A stretch of 15,501 bases of DNA from an uncultured Planctomycetaceae bacterium (GTDB lineage Bacteria; Planctomycetota; Planctomycetia; Pirellulales; Pirellulaceae), in the NCBI GenBank assembly GCA_903927685.1, contig CAIYOB010000095.1, positions 1-15,501 of the forward strand. Reading direction: 5' to 3'. Shown here piece after piece: positions 7,935-15,400 of the stretch (its first letter is position 1; each line of letters opens with the position of its first letter). Position numbers and translations under genes: made by a program. The notes under the pieces are model-generated. The model ran no database searches and was not told where the DNA came from. It saw nothing but the letters and a program-made list of their open reading frames with translations.

Positions 7935-8801
7935 ATGTTTCAGACCGTCTCGAAAAAGTTGCTGTGGATGGCCGCCTTGATGGCGGCTAGTTTGACATTC
8001 TCGGCCGGTTCTGCGGAGGCCGGCTGGTGGCATCGGAATGCCGGTTATTGCGGCTGGTATGGCTACGGCTACTACCCCGCGTATGTGTACGCCGCTCCCT
8101 GTTACCGTCCGTGCGTTTCGCGTTGCGGCTGGTCGTGCCGCAGTGCGTGTTGGTCCGGGTGCTACTGTGCTCGCTGCAACCCGTGCTGGACGTCCTGGTA
8201 CGGCAGCTGCGGCGTGGTGAGCGATTGCTGTGGCTCGGTCGTGGTCGAATCGAAGGGGGAGAGCGAGGCCGCGCCGACACCCGCGGAGCCGGCCGCAGAG
8301 CAACCCGCGGCGCCAGCCCAGGCCCCCACTCCGGCTCAAGAACCGGCACCTGCCCAGGAACCGGCCCCGGCGCCGGCTCAGGACGCGGCCCCGGCGCCAC
8401 CGGCGGCGGACCCCAAGGCGGTGCCCGCCGCCCCCGACGTCAATCTGCCCCCGCTCCCGGACATGCCGGCGTTGCCCCCGGCTCCCGGCGACGCGCCGAA
8501 GCCCACTGCCGACCTCGGTCCGCCGGCGGACGCCGCCCAGTTGACCGTGGTTGTGCCGGAGGACGCGCAAGTGTTCGTCAACGGCATGCTGACCACGACT
8601 CGCGGCGTCGAGCGCCGCTATGTTTCGTACGGCCTGAAGCCGGGCTTTCATTACACGTACGAAGTCCGAGCCGTGGTGACGCGTGATGGCGAGTCGTTTA
8701 CCGACGTGCAAGTCGTCCGCGTCCGCGTGGGCGAGTCGCGCGACTTGGCGTTCGATTTTGCCGCGCAACCCCAGGCGGTGATCGCTGCGCGGCTGCCCTG
8801 A
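7935..8801 (+). CDS. Secreted Cys-rich protein with C-terminal TIGR03000 domain
   Basis: A 288-residue exported protein of unknown function. Residues 1-29 form a clear signal peptide (MFQTVSKKLLWMAALMAAS..., cleavage after SAEA). Residues 30-54 are Tyr/Trp/Gly-rich. Residues 56-99 carry 12 of the 13 cysteines, with C56, C60, C64, C68, C72 and C76 spaced exactly four apart, then C78, C81, C84, C92, C98 and C99. A linker (about 110-200) is rich in Pro, Ala, Gln and Glu, with imperfect PAQEPAPA repeats also seen at DNA level. The C-terminal 75 residues (201-275) match the TIGR03000 pattern: AQLTVVVPEDAQVFVNG, then YVSYGLKPGFHYTYEVRA, then RVRVGESRDLAFDF. That domain resembles the beta-sandwich PEGA type and is a planctomycete family without a known role. 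A cell-surface role is an inference. Expression is probably independent, since the sigma-factor gene upstream is divergent and the CHAT gene downstream is convergent. Confidence 0.9.
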   Translation: MFQTVSKKLLWMAALMAASLTFSAGSAEAGWWHRNAGYCGWYGYGYYPAYVYAAPCYRPCVSRCGWSCRSACWSGCYCARCNPCWTSWYGSCGVVSDCCGSVVVESKGESEAAPTPAEPAAEQPAAPAQAPTPAQEPAPAQEPAPAPAQDAAPAPPAADPKAVPAAPDVNLPPLPDMPALPPAPGDAPKPTADLGPPADAAQLTVVVPEDAQVFVNGMLTTTRGVERRYVSYGLKPGFHYTYEVRAVVTRDGESFTDVQVVRVRVGESRDLAFDFAAQPQAVIAARLP

Positions 8802-8848
8802 GGCCGTGGTGATCGTGAACGCTGCGAGACGGTGATGCAAGACTGCGC

Positions 8849-8905
8849 TGTGGGACGGATTGGCAATCCGTCCTACACTGCACACCGCACGGATTGACAA
8901 TCCGT
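8849..8905. repeat. Two tandem palindromes between convergent genes
   Basis: Copy 1 pairs GGACGGATT (8853-8861) with AATCCGTCC (8865-8873) around GGC. Four more pairs, one of them G-U, extend it to 8849-8877. Copy 2 pairs ACGGATT (8889-8895) with AATCCGT (8899-8905) around GAC. The shared core is ACGGATTGRCAATCCGT. They fill the 148-bp gap between the TIGR03000 stop and the CHAT stop. They could serve as terminators for both converging genes, though there is no T run. They may also be copies of a dispersed planctomycete REP-like element. Confidence 0.65.
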
Positions 8906-8949
8906 CTTACGGCGTGAATGAGCGCGGGCGAAACGGGCCCCGCGCTGGT

Positions 8950-11900
8950 TCAGCGTCCGCCGGCGCGGGCGGCTTTGGGTTTGGCCGGTTCGGCGGCTGC
9001 GGGCGGCGCTGGAGGTGGAGCCGCGCCAGGCTCTGCCTCGGCGGGCTCGGGTTTCGGGGCGGGGGCGGCCACCGGGACGCGCGCGGACGCCGGGAGGACC
9101 GGGCCCAAATCGACCAGCAGGTACCCGGCCCAGAAAAAGGGCGCTGCGGCGGTCAGTTCGACCGCGGCGCCGGAGGCACTTAACCGCGGCTCCAGCTCGG
9201 GCACGAGCGGATTGCCACGCACCAACTGGACGCTCCGCTGCCAAGCCTCGGCCGCCGGCACAAACGGCAACTCCTGGACGTACTCGCGGACCAGGTCGTA
9301 CGTCGATTGGCCCGCCACCGGCCAGCGGCTTAACAACACCGAGCGGCTGCCGCTGGCCATCAGGCCGCACGCGGCGAAGAACAGCTCGTCACCATTGGCC
9401 CCACGCTTGTAGCCCGTCTCGACGGGCGTGTGAAAGCCGGGCAGCACGATGTCCGCAGGACCTTGCCAGGGAAGGGTGAGCCAGCTGTCCAAGGTTCCGC
9501 CCGCCTTGCCGCGGTCCACCGCCAGCGGCGACCAGCCGTAGGGGCTGCGCGGACTGGGCTCCAGATCGGACAGGACCACCAAGCGGTCGCAGACGCTTGC
9601 GATCAGGCTCGATGCAGCCGTCCCGCGGTCTTCGTACCTCGTGACGCCTTCCAGCGCGCGCTGGATCGCTTCGCAGGCCGTGGCCGTGACCTGCTTGTCC
9701 TGGCCCGGCACCATCGGTGCGGTGACGACCAGGGTCCGCGCCTGCGGCTTGGGAGGGGCCCCGCCGAGCGTCAACAGCCCGGCCGTCGGCAAGTAACGGA
9801 CGCGCACTTTGGAGATCAGCGGTGCCGTCCCGCCGCCGGCCACGGGCACCTGCAGCGCCTCGAAGGGCACGTACCACAGCGGACCGTCCGGAATGACGAT
9901 CAGCTCGCGGTAGGCATCCCAGGCACTGGAATTCCCGTTATTGGTCAGTGACTGCAGCAGCGCCGCCGCGGTGGCCTTCCAGGCTTCGTCTTGCAGACTC
10001 GCCGGATCCAAGCCGGCTTTGCGCTCCGCCAAGCCGATCTGCTTCAGCAAGTCGGTAACCTGCTTGAGCAGTTCGGCCGGTTTCTCCATCTCCCACGCGG
10101 ATGACTTGTCTTTGCTGAGCGCAAAGCCCCGGATACTGCGGTCGGTCACATGGTAGGCCAGGACCAGTTGCTCGCCGGTCAAGCACTGTTGAATCTCTTT
10201 CACGGTCCGCAACGGCGGAAAGGCGAACTCCGCGGGTTCGCGCCGCAGGGCGATATCGTGCAGGATGACTTCCTGGGCCGCGCTGGCCTGGGCCAACTGC
10301 TCGAACAGCTGCGTCTGCTTTTTCGCATTGTCCGGCGTGTCGGCCACCAACGGCACCTTTTCCAGTTCCTGGCGGACCGCCGCCGCCTGGGTGGACAGCT
10401 TGGCGTAGTTCGCATACCGGCCCAACAGATCCTGCTGCTGCAGCACGGCCTGCTGACTCAGCCAGCTGTCCGGCGCTTCGAGAACCCAGCGCAGGGCCAG
10501 CAAGCGCCCGCCCAGGGGCAGGCTGTTGTAGAACCGCTGGCGGCGGATCCGATCCGCGATCTCGATCGAGCGGTCGACGTCCTTGCGGCGCATCGCCGCC
10601 TTGAGCCAGTTGTCCAGGGGAACCGGGTGTGGGCGCAGCACAAAGGCCAGCGTCTCCATCGGGTCGACCGCCCAGTCGGCGGCCGTCGGCTCGCGCAACA
10701 CGTTGGCGTACAGGTCATCCGCCACCCGCTCGGTGACCCCTCCGGAAACAAACGCGGCGTCGGCCAGGTCAATCTGGTACAGCCGCGGCGAACTGGCTTT
10801 CAAGAACGCGATGGCTTGATTGAGCTGCGTCGAACCGCCCGTCAGGTTCCCGCGCTGGAACTCGGCCATCGCCGACACATAGCTGAAGCGGCAGCCCAGC
10901 ACCCCGCTGCGCATGTCCCGCGTCCCGACCGCGCCCCGGGTATCCCCCAACAACTTCGTCGCCTGGGCCGTGTCGCCCTGGGCGGCGCAGTTCTCGGCCG
11001 CCAGCAACAGCACCCAGGCCCACAGGGCTCGCGAATTCCGCTTGGCCCAGGCCTCGGATCGCGCCAGGGGGGGATACAGGCCCTTCTGTCCCGAAACGAG
11101 GTGTGTGACCAGCCCCCAGCGCAGCGATTCTTGGATGACATCGAACTGGTCGTAGGCGGCCGCCGGAAAAGTGGCTTCCAGGAAGTAGCCGGCCGCTGTT
11201 TGCGTCTGGCCCTGCTGGAAGGCCAGCTTGCCCAATTCCAGCAAGGCCATCGAGGTCAGCTCGTGGTCGTACTGGCCGGCCAAGACCAGCGACTTGGTCA
11301 ACTCGGAGACCGCCTGTTCGTTCTTTCCGACCGACGCATAGGCCATCCCCAGGTGGCAGCTGACCCAAGCTTGCGACCAGTGATTGGGGCGCGTGGGATA
11401 ACTGGCAAACTCGGTCACCAGCTGGCCGCTCAGCGTATCACGCTGGCACACCGGCCCCATGATTTCCCGCCGGCGACGGATCGCCAGCGAGATGCAGCGC
11501 GTGATCTCCTTGACGTTCACCGGATACAACTGCGGTTCGGCCATTAGGCCGCCGGCCCGAATCGCCTGTTCGGTGATCGCCTGGCCCTGGAAACTGCTCA
11601 TCCGGTCGGGAATCCGGGCCAGTTGCGTGTTCCGCTGGGGCGGCCCCCAGGTAATCGTGCTGCGGACAACCGACGCCGAGGGCTGGATCATGTCCGGGAA
11701 CTCGACTCGGAGCATCCAGCCCTTGTGAGCGATCGCCAGCAGCAAGGCCGAGTTGTACTGTTCGAGCGCCTTGGGCGAGTCGCCCATCTGGTAGAAACAC
11801 TCGCCGATCATGGTGTGATAGCAGATCGAGTCGATCCAGCGGCCTTCGGTACTGCGGACGCCGCCGCGCGCGGCCGAGCGGAACCCGTCCATGGCGTCGC

Positions 11901-12036
11901 GGTAATCGCCTTCGTAATACGAGCCAAACGCCGCGTGATACTCGGCGGGCGGCACGGTCGAATCCCGCATTTGCCCGCCGGCCGGCACGGCCCACAGCAC
12001 CAGGATCAGGCCTGCCCCCTTCATCCTGCTATCCAT
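8950..12036 (-). CDS. Secreted TPR protein with a degenerate CHAT (caspase-like) domain
   Basis: A 1028-residue protein with an N-terminal signal peptide (MDSRMKGAGLILVLWAVPAGG). TPR-like helices run through about 35-415 (for example YYEGDYRDAMDGFRSAARGG and HLGMAYASVGKNEQAVSEL), then mixed helical repeats to about 600. A CHAT domain follows (about 690-975). Its marks are ELIVIPDGPLWYVPFEAL (711-728), SRSVLLSRWPVAGQST (896-911) and PFFWAGYLLVD near the end. The tail is Pro/Ala/Glu/Lys-rich (about 985-1028). Active CHAT proteases carry a His in HFATHG and a Cys in LSACETG. The matching places here read VLSDLE (about 821-826) and PVETG (871-875), so both catalytic residues seem absent. It may therefore be a binding or scaffold protein rather than a protease. 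The ATG at 12036 is preferred: AGAAGGA lies 8 nt upstream and the signal peptide follows at once. It diverges from the small lipoprotein gene. Confidence 0.87.
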   Translation of the reverse strand: MDSRMKGAGLILVLWAVPAGGQMRDSTVPPAEYHAAFGSYYEGDYRDAMDGFRSAARGGVRSTEGRWIDSICYHTMIGECFYQMGDSPKALEQYNSALLLAIAHKGWMLRVEFPDMIQPSASVVRSTITWGPPQRNTQLARIPDRMSSFQGQAITEQAIRAGGLMAEPQLYPVNVKEITRCISLAIRRRREIMGPVCQRDTLSGQLVTEFASYPTRPNHWSQAWVSCHLGMAYASVGKNEQAVSELTKSLVLAGQYDHELTSMALLELGKLAFQQGQTQTAAGYFLEATFPAAAYDQFDVIQESLRWGLVTHLVSGQKGLYPPLARSEAWAKRNSRALWAWVLLLAAENCAAQGDTAQATKLLGDTRGAVGTRDMRSGVLGCRFSYVSAMAEFQRGNLTGGSTQLNQAIAFLKASSPRLYQIDLADAAFVSGGVTERVADDLYANVLREPTAADWAVDPMETLAFVLRPHPVPLDNWLKAAMRRKDVDRSIEIADRIRRQRFYNSLPLGGRLLALRWVLEAPDSWLSQQAVLQQQDLLGRYANYAKLSTQAAAVRQELEKVPLVADTPDNAKKQTQLFEQLAQASAAQEVILHDIALRREPAEFAFPPLRTVKEIQQCLTGEQLVLAYHVTDRSIRGFALSKDKSSAWEMEKPAELLKQVTDLLKQIGLAERKAGLDPASLQDEAWKATAAALLQSLTNNGNSSAWDAYRELIVIPDGPLWYVPFEALQVPVAGGGTAPLISKVRVRYLPTAGLLTLGGAPPKPQARTLVVTAPMVPGQDKQVTATACEAIQRALEGVTRYEDRGTAASSLIASVCDRLVVLSDLEPSPRSPYGWSPLAVDRGKAGGTLDSWLTLPWQGPADIVLPGFHTPVETGYKRGANGDELFFAACGLMASGSRSVLLSRWPVAGQSTYDLVREYVQELPFVPAAEAWQRSVQLVRGNPLVPELEPRLSASGAAVELTAAAPFFWAGYLLVDLGPVLPASARVPVAAPAPKPEPAEAEPGAAPPPAPPAAAEPAKPKAARAGGR

Positions 12037-12044
12037 GACAGCGT

Positions 12045-12051
12045 TCCTTCT
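12045..12051 (-). promoter_or_regulatory. Ribosome binding site deciding the CHAT gene start
   Basis: AGAAGGA on the minus strand ends 8 nt before the ATG at 12036-12034. The longer in-frame alternatives at 12084 and 12081 have no such site and overlap the proposed -10 element. Confidence 0.7.
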
Positions 12052-12079
12052 GCGCTGGAAGATGAACCCTCTTTCCTCC

Positions 12080-12110
12080 ATCATAGCGGATCGGTCGGCA
12101 GGATTGTCAA
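12080..12110 (-). promoter_or_regulatory. Putative sigma-70 promoter of the CHAT gene
   Basis: On the minus strand a perfect -35 box TTGACA (12110-12105) and a 5/6 -10 box TATGAT (12085-12080) are separated by 19 bp. The spacer is longer than the usual 17, so the promoter may be weak or need an activator. A start near 12073 gives a leader of about 37 nt before the ATG at 12036. Confidence 0.5.
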
Positions 12111-12198
12111 ATCGGGAGGGATTTTACGGCTTTTGCCAAAGATGCCGATGGGGACGGTCGATACAGAGTGTGACAATTCCGCCAGTTGTGCCGACAGC

Positions 12199-12204
12199 AA
12201 GGAG
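12199..12204 (+). promoter_or_regulatory. Ribosome binding site of the small lipoprotein gene
   Basis: AAGGAG ends 10 nt before the ATG at 12215. It sets the start of an 80-residue product whose frame stays open upstream to an ATG at 12035. Confidence 0.6.
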
Positions 12205-12214
12205 TTTACCGGAA

Positions 12215-12457
12215 ATGACGCCTGAATTGACGAAGCGTTGGCTCTCTTGGGGTCTTTGCCTGCTCGGCCTGCTAGCGACGGCGGGCTCGACGGGGTGCCA
12301 GGTCAGCGTCGGCGGCCAGACGCTGCCCAGCCCTTACTACCTGACGGACGACGTCCAATACTACGCTCCGGCGACCGAGTTCAAGTTGTCGCGCGAAGCG
12401 GCCGCCATGAAGGCTTACAAGGCCGAGCAGGAACTGCAGCAAGCCACCGCCCAATAG
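12215..12457 (+). CDS. Small putative lipoprotein, planctomycete-type hypothetical
   Basis: An 80-residue product of unknown function. Residues 1-27 look like a lipoprotein signal peptide: basic KR at 7-8, hydrophobic core WLSWGLCLLGLLATAG, then STGC with Cys28 as the likely lipidated residue. Ser at -3 is less usual than Leu. The mature part begins QVSVGGQTLPSPYYLTDDV, continues VQYYAPATEFKLSREAA and ends in a charged helix rich in Ala, Lys, Gln and Glu. From memory, short planctomycete lipoproteins with a VGGQTLPSxYYLxDDVQYxAP pattern are common; this was not checked. The helical tail could bind a partner in the periplasm. The gene diverges from the CHAT gene (178 bp between starts) and ends 14 bp from the convergent glycoside hydrolase gene, with no room for a terminator. 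Confidence 0.75.
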   Translation: MTPELTKRWLSWGLCLLGLLATAGSTGCQVSVGGQTLPSPYYLTDDVQYYAPATEFKLSREAAAMKAYKAEQELQQATAQ

Positions 12458-12471
12458 GTTTCGCGGCCGGC

Positions 12472-15400
12472 TCAGTCCGCCGCGAGAATCCTGACCGGCC
12501 CCAGCAGCCCGGAGGGCGCCAGCGGCGTGTCCGGGCCGAACGGATTGCGGGTCGTCCAGGTGCGGCGCTGGTCGGGCGGCAGCCCGGCATCGCCGATCAG
12601 CCGGTTGAGCCAGAGATTGGCCACCTCGATCTCCAACTCGTTGCCCCGGTCCCGCAGCAGCCCGGCCGGGACCTCGACCCGCCACGGATCGCACCACACC
12701 ACGCCCAAGTCGCGGCCGTTCAAACGCACGCGAGCCATGACCTGGACTTGGCCGACGTCCAGGCTGCACTCCCGTTCGCACCGGGCTCGCTGGTCCGCCT
12801 TCACGTCGAACTCGCACCGATACGTCGCCGTGCCGCTGTAATGGCGAACGCCCTCTTCCGGCCGTTGCGTCCAATCGTCCAACCGCTCGAACCGCACCGT
12901 GCCCGGCCCACCCCACTGCGGAGCGAACGAGACGTCCCAAGCCCCGGTCAGCTCAGTCACCGGGCTCAGTTTCGGGAAATTCCGGGCGGCGGACTCGACG
13001 GGCGCCGTACCCGGCTCGCGGAACACGACAAAGCCGCTCTGCGCCGGGGCCAACTCCAAGGGCACGACAGTGACGCCCGGCTCTTCGGTGAACTGGGGCA
13101 GCTCTCGCCGCCGTCCGGTCAACGCGTCCCACCATTCCGGACGCCGGCCCACCACGCGGAAGCGACAGGTGGCGGACAGCGGTTCTGCCAGCGTGTTGCC
13201 CACCAGGTAGATATCCGTATCGCCGGCGCGGCGGTGCGTGTACCGCACCGGCCCGTCCGCCACGAAGTCAGGCACCACACCCTTCCGCGCCAAGACCTCG
13301 ACGGTCTGCGGATAAGACGGGTAGATATCCGGCGTTCGCACCGGCACGGCGGGCAAGCCCCAAGGCTTCATCGCGGCGGCGCCGAGTTCCAGCACGGGAC
13401 TCCACGCCCCATCCGCCGCCGTGGAACTGTGCCACGTGCCATCGGTCCGGACCACCACGGCAGCGCCGTCGCGGAATTCCACGGTCAGGCTGGCGATCAA
13501 GCCGGCCGGATTCGGCTGCTCGCCGCCGTTGCCGGCCGTGATCGTCAACACGTTCTCGCCGGGCCGGAGCAAGTCGGTCACCTCCGCCTCGTAAACCCGG
13601 TGAAAATTATCTCCGCCGCCCGCCGCTCGGCCGTTGACGAACGCTTCGCACGTGTTGTCCGCCGTCAGCGCGACGCGGGCGGACGCGATCGGCCGGGCCG
13701 GATCGAGTTCCACCGTCCGGCGGAAGTACCGCACACCGACCGGTGCTGACGCGGCCGGCGCGCCTTCGTTGTGCCAGATCCACTGGGCGTGTTCCAGCGG
13801 ATGGGCTCGATTTGCAGCCGACGGCTCGGCGACGCCGTTGAAGACGCTGCGGCCTTCGTTGCCGCTGTTCCAAATCCCCATCGTCAGCTGGACGACCTGC
13901 TCGTCACACTGCGGATAGTCCGCCAGGCTGGGCGACTTGAGGGGCGGCGAGCCGATCAGCGTGACGCCGGCGTCGACCAGTTCCTTGAGCTTGCGCAGCA
14001 GGCCCGGCGTCATGGTCTCGAACTGCGGCAGGACCAGGATGCGATAGCTCATCCCGTCCGGAAACACGATCCGACCATTCTTGACCGCCGCCCGCTGGAT
14101 CAATGCTTCGGGCGAACAGCCGTCGAAGTTGTAGCCGCGGCGGTCCAGCCAGCTGCCCCACAGCGCCGAGGCGGGCGGGCGGAACACGTGCGGCGCACCT
14201 TCGGGAGCCAGATACAGGATGTCGGCCACCGGCAAGCCTTGACGCAACAGGTGCTGGCAGCGGGCGAGGTAGGTATGGTACGCCGACGACATGTCCCACC
14301 AGGTCTGCGTCCGCTGCCAGTGAACGCCGTACGGGCCCATGGTCATGCCCGGCCAGCGGTTTGCCTCGGGCTGGTGCGCGAACGTATGGAAGATCAGCCG
14401 GTTGATGCCCGTGCAGAACGCCCAGTCCGTCTGCAGTTTCAAGGCTCCCGGATACAGCCGCCAGTCCTCGCCCGGCGCGGCCGTGAACGCCTCGGCGGCC
14501 ACGATCGGCCGCCCCATCGTGTGCCCGATCGAGACGGACTCGAAGCAGCTGAACTCGGTGTCAAAACCGTAGCCCTTCGACCAGAATTCGCACTGGGGAA
14601 TGTCCGCCGGCCCGCCCAGCGTCAAGTCGGCGCAGGGGTTCAGATCGTACGGCTCGATCGACAGCTGCAGGCCGTGGCGGCGGCCGCGTTCTTTCAGCCG
14701 CAGGGCATGGTTCTCCACAACCAATTCCTGCGCCGTCTGCCGCAGGTCCCACAGGAACCGCTCGGACACTTCAACGTTGTCCACGACCAGGCCGGTCAGC
14801 ACCGGCAGGAACCGCAGCGGATCGTAGCCGCGCCGCTGCTGGAACTGGGTGCGGAACTCCGCCGACCAGTTCTGCGAACTCATTTCCCAGCTGTCGAAAT
14901 GCAGCGTGGTCAAGCCGCGCCCGGGATTGCCTTGCGGCTGGACGGTCTTCATCAGCGTCTCGAAGAACGCGTCGAAATGCGCGTCCAGCGCCGCGGCGTC
15001 GAACTTGTCGCACTCGAAGCCCAGTCCGGGCTGGGGCGCGGGGCGCGTCGTCTGCCCCGTGCTGGTCCGGCCGAATCGCAGGATGGTCCAGTTCCCTGGC
15101 GGCACGTCCCACGTCAGACGGCCTGCGGGCGACAGGTTCCCCGTCAGGTCGACGACCGCGCCGCGGGCGATGCACTGCTCGGCCGGCAGCTCCGGATGCC
15201 GCGCCGGCGCCGGCAGAAACGGCTTGACGCCGGGCTGCGAAGAATACGGCGCGCGGTGATACAAGGCCTTCTCGTCAATGTCGGCCAGGCGGAAATCCCC
15301 GCCGGGTGTCGGAAACGCCAGGACGGCGACGTCGCGATAGAACTCGAGCCACGCACGGCGCAGTTCCGGAGTCAGCGTACCTTCGCCGAAAAACGGTTGC

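Noticed and set aside
8310..8405. Repetitive GC-rich stretch considered as a CRISPR or satellite repeat
   Set aside because: It encodes the Pro/Ala/Gln linker in frame. The units are short and imperfect, with no spacers, which is normal for such linkers.
7857..8900. Minus-strand frame of 347 codons
   Set aside because: Antisense to the TIGR03000 gene. Its low-complexity Arg/Gly runs mirror the Pro/Ala linker and Cys-rich codons of the real gene.
10150..11547. Plus-strand frame of 465 codons
   Set aside because: Antisense to the TPR region of the CHAT protein; Arg/Gln/Gly-rich translation without domains.
12037..12084. CHAT protein starting at ATG 12084
   Set aside because: No ribosome binding site, overlap with the proposed -10 box, and a charged leader that would bury the signal peptide.
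12035..12214. Lipoprotein frame extended upstream to ATG 12035
   Set aside because: The extension overlaps the CHAT promoter and leader, while AAGGAG and a lipoprotein signal peptide fit ATG 12215.
12238..13749. Plus-strand frame of 503 codons
   Set aside because: It runs out of frame through the lipoprotein gene and then antisense through the glycoside hydrolase, both of which are better supported.
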